Origin: CAYGUK01 sp964352985
Lineage (GTDB): Bacteria > Pseudomonadota > Gammaproteobacteria > JAHCLG01
Assembly (NCBI GenBank): GCA_964352985.1
Contig: CAYGUK010000071.1
Location: forward strand, 1-20,719
DNA: 20,719 nucleotides
Direction of reading: 5' to 3'
Of this stretch, positions 14,436 to 20,719 are shown piece by piece. Each line of letters begins with the position of its first letter. Within the stretch, counting starts at the first letter, position 1. Made by a program: the position numbers and the translations under genes. The notes beneath the pieces are model-generated. The model was not told the DNA's origin, made no database searches, and saw nothing but the letters and a program-made list of their open reading frames with translations.

Positions 14436-15613
14436 TATATTTTCCTTTTTTACTCGTTCTATATGAAATATCGATGTATTTATCTAATGATGCCTACTTA
14501 CCGGCTATTCCAACCATTGCTAAACAATACTTAATTTCAAGTCATTTGGCAGAACTCACCTTAACTTCTTGGTTTATCGGTGCGATGAGTTTGCAATTAG
14601 TTATTGGGCCTTTGTGTGATCGTTATGGACGCCGCCCTATTCTATTAATTGGAGGATTAATTTTTGTTGTTTCATCAATTATTTGTGCGTTTGCTCCCAC
14701 CTATTCATTGCTATTATTAGCGCGATTTTTACAGGGCATGGCCGTGCCAACTATGATAATTGCAGGTTATGCGGCGATTAACGAAAGTTTTAATAATACG
14801 AAAGCCATTAAAATTATTGCCACAATGAATAGTGTTAAAATTATCGCACCCGCGTTTGGTCCTTTGCTAGGAAGTGCAATTATTATATTTGTCGATTGGC
14901 GCTTCATATTCATTCTATTAGCAGTATGGGCTTTACTTGCGATTTTATTATTGAAACGATTTATGCCTGAAACGAATCTTAATGTTCATAATCGTATAAA
15001 TATTAAATCCATTACAAAAAGTTATTATCGTATACTGATGAATCGTGGATTTATTCGTTATATGCTGACTTTTTGTTTTGTCATTGGTCCAATGATGGCA
15101 TGGATGTTAGCCGGTCCAATTATTATTGTTGATAAATATCATTTAAATACTTTTTATTTTGGCCTTTTTCAATGTTTGATCTTTTTATCCTATATTATTG
15201 GGAGTAAATTTATTACTAATAAAATCACTGAAAAAAATATCACTGTTTTAACTCGATTAGGTATAGCCATTAGTTTTATTGGCGCGCTTATTCAATTTCT
15301 ATTAATTTTATTATTTCCTCATGCTTTATTAATTTTAATTGTCACGTTGATGGTTATTACTTTTGGCAGTGGTTTTTCAACACCAGTTTTAATTCGACTT
15401 GCCATCAGTGAAAGCGATGAACCCATGGGACAACGCATGACGATTGTATCACTTATGCAAATGACTACTGCGGCTTGCTTTACACTTATTATTAGTAGCA
15501 TCAGTCATCTTTCGATTAAAATTATTGCAACATGTTCTCTTATTACTTTAATTTTAACCCTAATTGTTTATTTTTCATTTTCGAAAGTAAAATTACAATG
15601 TAAATTGGAATGA
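14414..15613 (+). CDS. MFS multidrug efflux transporter, Bcr/CflA type
   Basis: A 399-residue inner-membrane protein with about 12 hydrophobic helices, the usual length for a DHA1 drug:proton antiporter. TM1 carries SNDAYLPAIP, the Bcr/CflA signature. Motif A is GPLCDRYGRR (65-74) between TM2 and TM3. GRFLQGMAVP-like residues (ARFLQGMAVP) and FGPLLGSAIIIFVDWRFIF follow in TM4-TM5, as in this family. Substrates in relatives include bicyclomycin, sulfonamides and chloramphenicol; which apply here cannot be told. The start at ATG 14414 has AGGTGA nine bases upstream. The stop TGA at 15611 is followed after five bases by a five-copy tandem repeat. It is probably the first gene of its own unit. 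Confidence 0.88.
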   Translation: MLQDKKIVYFPFLLVLYEISMYLSNDAYLPAIPTIAKQYLISSHLAELTLTSWFIGAMSLQLVIGPLCDRYGRRPILLIGGLIFVVSSIICAFAPTYSLLLLARFLQGMAVPTMIIAGYAAINESFNNTKAIKIIATMNSVKIIAPAFGPLLGSAIIIFVDWRFIFILLAVWALLAILLLKRFMPETNLNVHNRINIKSITKSYYRILMNRGFIRYMLTFCFVIGPMMAWMLAGPIIIVDKYHLNTFYFGLFQCLIFLSYIIGSKFITNKITEKNITVLTRLGIAISFIGALIQFLLILLFPHALLILIVTLMVITFGSGFSTPVLIRLAISESDEPMGQRMTIVSLMQMTTAACFTLIISSISHLSIKIIATCSLITLILTLIVYFSFSKVKLQCKLE

Positions 15614-15618
15614 TCATC

Positions 15619-15663
15619 GAGGCTTTGGAGGCTTTGGAGGCTTTGGAGGCTTTGGAGGCTTTC
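15619..15663 (+). repeat. Tandem repeat, five copies of a 9-mer
   Basis: GAGGCTTTG is repeated at 15619, 15628, 15637 and 15646, with a fifth copy GAGGCTTTC at 15655. Copies are identical except the last base of the fifth. The array starts five bases after the MFS stop codon and is far richer in G than its surroundings. Because the unit is a multiple of three, copy-number change would keep any reading frame. Confidence 0.95.
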
Positions 15664-15730
15664 ATTTACTACACCTAATATTTTTAGGATATAACAATCA
15701 CACTTTAAATTTCACATATAATTTTATTTA

Positions 15731-16165
15731 TTAATTATACAAACAATCAAAATGATTATCAAAATATTGTTTTACTACCGAAGGGAACATTAGCAGAGTT
15801 GCTATATATTATGAAAAAATATACTACCATTAAAATTGAATGATAAATTAAAATTACTTATCTCACCAAAATTTCAAACTGCTAGTATAAATAAATTAAA
15901 CGCTTTTAATTTCTCCGACAGACAACGCCAACAGTTACAACAAAAAAAGTTTGTTTTTGTTGACGAATATAATGAATATGAGAGTAATAAAGTTTATCAG
16001 TAAATAGCGAATAAACTCTATGGGATACGATTTGCATTAGAGTATTCAAATATTATCGAAGTGGAACAATAATCAAACTGGACATTTACCAACTTCATTC
16101 ATCATTATTACATAATGCCTAAAAATGATCGGGCACAGCAATGTAATAAACTATCTATTCAATGA
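15731..16165 (+). pseudogene. Decayed gene of unknown family
   Basis: Coding-like sequence runs through this gap but is broken. One frame up to about 15840 reads NDYQNIVLLPKGTLAELLYI...TTIKIE and stops at TGA. A second frame from 15842 reads DKLKLLISPKF...FVFVDEYNEYESNKVYQ and stops at TAA 16001. The same frame resumes as IANKLYGIRFALEYSNIIEVEQ up to TAA 16070, then SNWTFTNFIHHYYIMPKNDR up to TGA 16163. Both internal stops could be former CAA (Gln) codons. No start codon with a ribosome binding site is seen. I do not recognise the family. Confidence 0.5.
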
Positions 16166-16209
16166 CGTTAAATAATGATATTATTATTTAAATTAATGGA
16201 GCGATAATC

Positions 16210-16563
16210 ATGCGTTTAATTTTACTTTTGATTACATTATTTATGATTAATTTTACTTTTGCCTTAACAGGTCGTTTTATCTTAGATGACTCTAAATGTG
16301 CCGGTTTTGAATTTAATGCGCATTCGACGCTTTGGTATAATGAAATGCAATGTCAAAGTCCTGATAAATTAAATATTACATGGATATCAGATAAAATTTT
16401 TTATACCCGAAATCTTTCTAACAATCAAAAAAGTTGCCCGCCTATCGTTGATATTTATCAAATTATATCGCAAACAAAAAATAAACTTGTGTTAAAAAAT
16501 TATTGGACTGGCTGGGGAGAAAATATCAAACCGACTGTATTAAACTTCCATCGTTTAAATTAA
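16210..16563 (+). CDS. Small exported protein of unknown function
   Basis: A 117-residue protein with a clear signal peptide (MRLILLLITLFMINFTFA, cleavage near 18-20). The mature part is beta-rich: GRFILDDSKCAGFEFN, LNITWISDKIFYTR, PPIVDIYQIIS, KLVLKNYWTGWGEN. This is like a small barrel or lipocalin-type fold, though no family is identified. Cysteines at 30, 48 and 76 leave one unpaired if a disulfide forms. GGAG eight bases before ATG 16210 supports the start. Its stop is three bases from the next ATG, so it is probably co-translated with the GST-like gene. Confidence 0.75.
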   Translation: MRLILLLITLFMINFTFALTGRFILDDSKCAGFEFNAHSTLWYNEMQCQSPDKLNITWISDKIFYTRNLSNNQKSCPPIVDIYQIISQTKNKLVLKNYWTGWGENIKPTVLNFHRLN

Positions 16564-16566
16564 GTT

Positions 16567-17211
16567 ATGCCACTTACTCATCCCATTTTATATTCATTTA
16601 GGCGATGTCCTTATGCCATTCGTGCTCGCATGATTTTACATTATAGTAATATTCAATATGAACATCGTGAAATTAAATTAAGTAATAAACCTGAAGAACT
16701 ATTATTAATTTCACCTAAAGCAACTGTTCCTGTTATGCAATTACAAAATGGTAATGTATTAGATGAAAGTTTAGACATCATGAAATGGTCGTTAAAGCTA
16801 TCGGATCCTGAAAACTATTATCCTAGCAACAATCGCAGCATCATAGATGAGTTAATTCAAATCAACGATATTCACTTTAAGGCATTACTTGATAATTATA
16901 AATATCCACAACGGGATCCTCAGTTTTCTCAAATGGCATATCGCCAACGTTGCTTATCGTTTATTGAAAATTTAAATAAAAGATTAGAATGCCAGTCATT
17001 TTTAATTGATAATAATATCAAATTAGCAGATATTGCAATATTTCCATTTATTCGACAATTTTCAAAAGTTGATGAAACTTGGTTTAAACAATCACCTTAC
17101 ACGGCCCTAATTAATTGGTTGAATTATTTTACGAACACCAATAATTTTCAGACAATTATGAAAAAATATGCGCCTTGGAAAAAAGAGAATTCCTCTATTA
17201 TTATTAAGTGA
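16567..17211 (+). CDS. Glutathione S-transferase-like protein (CPYA active site)
   Basis: A 214-residue two-domain GST. The N-terminal thioredoxin-like domain (about 6-85) has the catalytic motif CPYA (Cys14-Pro15-Tyr16-Ala17) in RRCPYAIRARM, the cis-proline in ATVPVM (Pro55) and the glutathione-binding Glu67-Ser68 in LDESLDIMKW. The C-terminal helical domain (about 95-205) has LADIAIFPFIRQF, the N-capping-box helix of GSTs. A Cys active site with CPxA places it with the omega/glutaredoxin-2-like GSTs, which do thiol transfer or deglutathionylation more than classical conjugation. It has no Shine-Dalgarno site; its ATG lies three bases after the previous stop, which implies translational coupling. 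A methyltransferase gene follows after 55 bases. Confidence 0.88.
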   Translation: MPLTHPILYSFRRCPYAIRARMILHYSNIQYEHREIKLSNKPEELLLISPKATVPVMQLQNGNVLDESLDIMKWSLKLSDPENYYPSNNRSIIDELIQINDIHFKALLDNYKYPQRDPQFSQMAYRQRCLSFIENLNKRLECQSFLIDNNIKLADIAIFPFIRQFSKVDETWFKQSPYTALINWLNYFTNTNNFQTIMKKYAPWKKENSSIIIK

Positions 17212-17266
17212 AAAATTATATAATCTCTCATCTAATTAGCAAACACAAAATGATTGAGGTGATGAG

Positions 17267-18022
17267 ATGACATTTAAAGATCATTTTTCAGGGCATGCAA
17301 ACACCTATAAAAGTGGTCGCCCACATTACCCCCAGGCTTTATTCGAAGATATCATTAAGCTAGTCAAACATCATGATACCGTTTGGGATTGTGCAACAGG
17401 TAATGGTCAAGCAGCAAAAGATTTAGCCAAATATTTTAAATACGTTATTGCAACTGATGCGAGTGAACAACAAATTTCAAATGCCGATCACTTAGATAAC
17501 ATTGAATATAAAGTTGCACCTGCAGAAAATGTCCCCTTAGCTGATCACTCAGTTGATTTAGTCACTGTTGCCCAAGCGCTTCATTGGTTTAATTTCGAAA
17601 ACTTTTTTAAAGAAGTAAAACGGGTATTGAAAAACCCGGGAGTTTTCTGTGCTTGGACATATGTTTTACTAACGACAGAAAATAATTCAATTAACGATAT
17701 TATTACTGAGTATTATCATAATATCGTCGGTCAATACTGGGCTCCTGAAAGACGTTATGTTGAAAGCAAATATAATGAAATTGATTTTCCATTTAACTTT
17801 GTAGAGAGCAAAGAATATGCGATTCTGCTAGATTGGTCTTATTTGGAATTATTGAATTATTTTTCAACTTGGTCTTCTACACAAAAATATATTCGTGAGA
17901 ATAATGAAAACCCTGTTGAAACCTGGTTAAAACCAAAGTTCGAACAACACATTAAAAATCTTAATGATATCGTAAAAGTAAATATTCCTCTCTATCTGAA
18001 AATTTGCCTTCATGGAGATTGA
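17267..18022 (+). CDS. Class I SAM-dependent methyltransferase
   Basis: A 251-residue cytoplasmic enzyme. The opening DHFSGHANTYKSGRPHYP is typical of a widespread subgroup related to yeast Tmt1/Crg1-type small-molecule methyltransferases. Motif I is WDCATGNGQAA (40-50), the acidic ribose-binding residue is Asp64 in ATDASE, and motif IV/post-I is DLVTVAQALHWF (97-108). The second half (WTYVLLTT...YWAPERRYVE) is the substrate lid, matching that subgroup in layout. The substrate cannot be read from sequence; carboxylic acids are methylated by relatives. ATG 17267 follows GAGGTGAT by a good distance. Its last 11 bases overlap the next MFS gene, which suggests the two are made together. Confidence 0.85.
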   Translation: MTFKDHFSGHANTYKSGRPHYPQALFEDIIKLVKHHDTVWDCATGNGQAAKDLAKYFKYVIATDASEQQISNADHLDNIEYKVAPAENVPLADHSVDLVTVAQALHWFNFENFFKEVKRVLKNPGVFCAWTYVLLTTENNSINDIITEYYHNIVGQYWAPERRYVESKYNEIDFPFNFVESKEYAILLDWSYLELLNYFSTWSSTQKYIRENNENPVETWLKPKFEQHIKNLNDIVKVNIPLYLKICLHGD

Positions 18023-19184
18023 TAAAAAAATAACATTAATATGTTGTCTATTTATTTTTATCGGCTTATTTTCGATGACAATATTCTCGCCCTCTTTACC
18101 TATAATTACTCACGCACTCAACACTTCAAGAGAAATGGTTAAAATTGCTATTACCGGTTATCTTTTTGGTTATGGCATTTCACAATTATTTTATGGTCCA
18201 ATTGCGGATTATTTGGGTAGAAAGCCCGTCATCATTTTTGCATTAACTATAGTCTTATTCGGAAATGTGATCACCGCGCTCTCATGGGCTGGGTGGATAT
18301 TTGTTGTTGGACACATTATTGCAGGATTAGGTGCCGGAAGTGGCAGCACAGTAACACGGGCAATTATTAAAGATACACATGTTGGTCATGCTTATACGCG
18401 TTCTTTATCACTGGTAATATTAATGGCGACATTAGGTACGAATAGTGGTCCCGTTATTGGTGGTTTCATACAGCAATATTTTGGTTGGCGATTTAATTTT
18501 TGGTTTATTGTTTTAGCTTCTTTATTAATAATCACTTTTGCGTTAATAGCACTACCTGAAACAATTGAAAAAAAACATGCTTTAAATGTGAAAACAATAT
18601 TGATTAATTATTTTAACTTGTTACGTCATCGTTTTTTCATGGGACATGCTTTAATAATTGGTTTAATTTTCTCGGCATCTATCGCTTATTTTACATTGAC
18701 GCCTTTTTTGTACCAAGTAAATTTGCACTTAACACCAGCTATGAATGGAACATTGATGATTATTCCTATTATTTGCATATTTTCTGGCACTTTTACCATG
18801 AATTTTCTTCTTCATAAAATTAATCAACACATCATTATGGTGTTCGGGATTAGTTTATATTTTATTGGCGGAATCAGTATGCTAGTTGCCGCGCTTTTAC
18901 ATGTTATAAATGTTTATGTTATTTTAATTCCCAGTTTATGTTTGTATTTTTCATTGGGATTGATTAACCCTCTTTTTACGGGAAATGGTATTAAGCGCTT
19001 TACAGAAAATATAGGATTAGTCAGCGCCTTACAAGGTTCTCTCAAAGTACTGGTTGCTGCCATTGCGGGTATCTTTTTTGCTAAAATTATTGATCAGAGT
19101 TTATTGCCGTTAGCTTGCATTTATTTAAGTATTGCGGTTTTAATCCTTTCTTTTTACTTAATTGCTTATCATGATCAATTCTAA
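18012..19184 (+). CDS. MFS efflux transporter, Bcr/CflA type (second copy)
   Basis: A 390-residue membrane protein with about 12 helices. TM1 has FSPSLPIITHAL, the counterpart of the Bcr/CflA DxYLPAxP region but without the Asp. Motif A is GPIADYLGRK (62-71). GHIIAGLGAGSGSTVTRAII matches TM4, and GTNSGPVIGGFIQQYFGWRF the TM5 antiporter motif C region. It is a distant paralogue of the pump at 14414, not a recent duplicate. Its ATG lies inside the end of the methyltransferase gene (11-base overlap), so translation is coupled. Export of the methylated product or of a toxic compound is a reasonable inference. No GC-rich terminator follows; a palindrome AATTATTAATAATT lies just after the stop. Confidence 0.87.
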   Translation: MEIDKKITLICCLFIFIGLFSMTIFSPSLPIITHALNTSREMVKIAITGYLFGYGISQLFYGPIADYLGRKPVIIFALTIVLFGNVITALSWAGWIFVVGHIIAGLGAGSGSTVTRAIIKDTHVGHAYTRSLSLVILMATLGTNSGPVIGGFIQQYFGWRFNFWFIVLASLLIITFALIALPETIEKKHALNVKTILINYFNLLRHRFFMGHALIIGLIFSASIAYFTLTPFLYQVNLHLTPAMNGTLMIIPIICIFSGTFTMNFLLHKINQHIIMVFGISLYFIGGISMLVAALLHVINVYVILIPSLCLYFSLGLINPLFTGNGIKRFTENIGLVSALQGSLKVLVAAIAGIFFAKIIDQSLLPLACIYLSIAVLILSFYLIAYHDQF

Positions 19185-19320
19185 TTATTAATAATTATCT
19201 CCAATTTTATTATAAACTGAAATATTGATTTTCATTTATTGTCATTCTGCAAAGACCGCAATTCCGTTATGGTGTTGAAATTTATAACATTAACAAAATA
19301 ACTAGGTTAAAAGATAGACG

Positions 19321-19745
19321 ATGGAAAATAATAATAACAGTATTAACAATCCCCCAGCGGAATTGAAATTGGACCTGAAGAAGCATTTCAGGAACATGTT
19401 CAACCTTCTGAGTTTCCTCCAGCTAGCAGCAAAGATGATTCTGAATATTTAATGCTAGATCGAGAAACTAAGTATTTAAACAGATTACTCAACGTTATTA
19501 ATACTGTATTTATGCTTCTTGATGTAAACGAGGAAACGATTCTTTCTGATAATCATGATTTTATCGCCATGTTCAATCAAGTTATTCAAAAAGCTATATC
19601 GGATATTAAAGAAGAAGAAATAATACAGGTATCTAGAAAGGAAGATAGAAATCGATTTTTCACTAGTACAACACAACTACCGCCTGGAAATAATACGCAA
19701 GAAAATTTAATAATTTCACCATCTAAAGTTTGTCGATCACCTTAG
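19321..19745 (+). pseudogene. Gene of unknown function broken, or switched, at a poly-C tract
   Basis: ATG 19321 opens MENNNNSINNPP and then, after five C at 19351-19355, falls into a frame that stops at 19452-19454. One more C would join it to SGIEIGPEEAFQEHVQPSEF and onward to TAG 19743, giving 141 residues. The downstream frame reads well: an acidic Pro-rich linker, then a helical domain (LDRETKYLNRLLNVINTVFM...IQKAISDIKEEE) and a polar Ser/Thr tail. An internal ATG at 19452 could start the last 97 residues, but no ribosome binding site precedes it. No family is recognised. The upstream ATG has only a weak site (AGATAG). Confidence 0.5.
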
Positions 19746-20055
19746 TAAAGTTTAGCAAAGATTATCATAAAAGGGGATTTAAATAAACGCTATCTAGGTT
19801 ATCACCATGATAGAATTATCAATAATAATCAGGGCTCTTGAAATGCGTAATAGTCGAGAAGCCTTGTCAACACTTCTTATCATATAGCCTTAAACAGTTT
19901 ACTAGTAACATTATGTCGACTTGAAAGTTGACCAAATACAATTATGAAATATCTTAACTTTTCACAACGATACTTATGAGGACTTTTATTTACCCTTGAT
20001 AAAACAAACTTTATAATATGCTATATGATGATTTCAGAGCAAATGGAATAAAAAG
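19746..20055. other. Gene-free gap, perhaps with a small gene fragment
   Basis: No complete gene is seen. A 25-codon open stretch at 19764-19841 reads IIKGDLNKRYLGYHHDRIIN and onward to a TGA. KGDLNKRYLG faintly recalls the start of PAS-domain strands in sensor kinases, but it is too short to call. The remainder has stops in all frames. The promoter of the methyltransferase at 20056 is likely at its end. Confidence 0.3.
19989..20017 (+). promoter_or_regulatory. Likely promoter of the last methyltransferase gene
   Basis: TTTACC (19989-19994, four of six matches to a -35) and a perfect TATAAT (20012-20017) are 17 bases apart. They would start a transcript near 20024, giving a short leader before the TTG start at 20056. 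A TTGATA at 19996 is closer to consensus but only ten bases from the -10 and so not usable. Confidence 0.4.
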
Positions 20056-20706
20056 TTGAAGTATGAAAACCGGAAAAATATCATCCCATCAAAAAATAAA
20101 ATGGGAATGAATTATCAATTTTTAAATGGTATTAATCAAGATTTTATTGATTATTGCATTACACTCAATGCAACTGTTTGTGACTTAGGTTGTGGTTATG
20201 GTTTTGTCTCGAATATTATTTTAGAACAAACAAATTGTAATGTTTATGCGATTGATAGCTCCGCTGAACATTTACTGAAATTAACAGAAGTCTCCAACTT
20301 ATCAACACTATATCGATTAGTCACCGTTAAATTATGCTTTCCCCAGCAATATCAATACGCTGATAATTTTTTTTCAGCCATCCATAGTTCACAGTTTTTA
20401 CATTTTTTACGTGGTAAAGAATTGCTACTTGGATTAAAAAAGATTTTTAATAGTCTTAAACCCGGTGGAAAATTTTTCCTTAACACGACTTCAATTTATA
20501 TTTATTATTTAGAAGATTTTGTTTCTATCTATGAAGACAGGCAAGATAAACAAATACCTTGGCCAGGTGAAATTGAAAACTATCTCGATTATGTCTCAGA
20601 TACGTCGGTTACTTATAATCAAAATTTTTTTCATGTTCATGACATCCCGTCGTTGAGGAAAATATGTAAGCGACTTAAAAACCCCATACTAGAAAAAGAA
20701 AACTAA
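20056..20706 (+). CDS. Class I SAM-dependent methyltransferase (second)
   Basis: A 216-residue protein starting at TTG 20056 with TGGAA about nine bases upstream; the first in-frame ATG, at 20101, has no ribosome binding site. Motif I is VCDLGCGYGFVS (41-52), the ribose-binding acid is Asp67 in YAIDSS, motif IV is AIHSSQFLHFL, and LKPGGKFFLNT is the post-motif beta strand. These mark an intact nucleotide-binding core. The C-terminus, HDIPSLRKICKRLK, is where relatives continue with one more strand pair. Here the protein stops at ENP-like residues (ILEKEN), so the tail may be cut by an early stop. The window ends 13 bases later, so this cannot be settled. The substrate is unknown. It is not closely similar to the enzyme at 17267. 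Confidence 0.8.
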   Translation: MKYENRKNIIPSKNKMGMNYQFLNGINQDFIDYCITLNATVCDLGCGYGFVSNIILEQTNCNVYAIDSSAEHLLKLTEVSNLSTLYRLVTVKLCFPQQYQYADNFFSAIHSSQFLHFLRGKELLLGLKKIFNSLKPGGKFFLNTTSIYIYYLEDFVSIYEDRQDKQIPWPGEIENYLDYVSDTSVTYNQNFFHVHDIPSLRKICKRLKNPILEKEN

Positions 20707-20719
20707 ACCTGCAAAAGTA

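Noticed and set aside
15619..15663. The 9-mer array as a CRISPR array
   Set aside because: The copies are directly adjacent with no spacers, and the unit is far too short. No cas genes are present in the window.
14414..19184. The two MFS genes as a recent duplication
   Set aside because: They share family motifs only; motif A (GPLCDRYGRR versus GPIADYLGRK) and most of the rest differ, so they are distant paralogues or independent acquisitions.
19764..19841. Fragment resembling the start of a PAS domain (KGDLNKRYLG)
   Set aside because: Only about ten residues are suggestive, with no further PAS motif in any frame nearby; too short to support a feature call.

Overview
The window is AT-rich, densely coded bacterial DNA. 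It suggests a gammaproteobacterium with a host-associated lifestyle, probably in or near the Legionellales (Legionella/Coxiella/Berkiella-type). This is inference. It rests on an effector-like J-domain protein, two very large all-helical or Sel1/TPR-type proteins with no enzymatic domain, IS66 and EAL-domain gene scars, many decayed genes, and Bcr/CflA-type efflux pumps. No 16S or other taxonomic marker is present.

Layout. (1) 1-3.9 kb: a J-domain protein whose HPD motif reads HPN, convergent with a 730-residue helical protein of unknown function. (2) 3.9-8.9 kb: a chemosensory-type locus. A stand-alone CheY (minus strand) and a CheW (plus strand) flank a scarred intergenic zone, which holds a truncated IS66-like transposase fused to the tail of an EAL-domain gene, plus a frameshifted gene of unknown family. 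CheW is followed by a secreted and membrane-anchored von Willebrand A protein and, with no gap, a membrane-anchored coiled-coil protein. The coiled-coil protein carries a short acidic DIDQLM motif like the CheY-binding peptides of FliM and CheZ. No CheA or chemoreceptor is in view. (3) 9.2-14.2 kb: an exported orphan protein with a basic tail, a tRNA-Lys(CUU), a small 78-residue protein, and a 1241-residue TPR/Sel1-like protein that starts at TTG. (4) 14.3-20.7 kb: an efflux and small-molecule-modification region. It holds an MFS pump (possibly with a leader ORF), a five-copy 9-bp tandem repeat touching its end, a decayed gene, a small exported protein, a GST-like protein, a SAM methyltransferase overlapping a second MFS pump, a gene broken at a poly-C tract, and a second SAM methyltransferase.

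How the parts may work together. CheW, the VWA protein and the coiled-coil protein look like one transcription unit. They could link envelope state to CheY signalling; this is the best candidate here for an undescribed system. The exported protein, GST, methyltransferase and MFS genes also look like one unit, consistent with detoxification or export of a small molecule. Three separate open frames are broken exactly at homopolymer runs. That points to ongoing gene decay, slippage-based switching, or assembly errors, which the sequence alone cannot separate.
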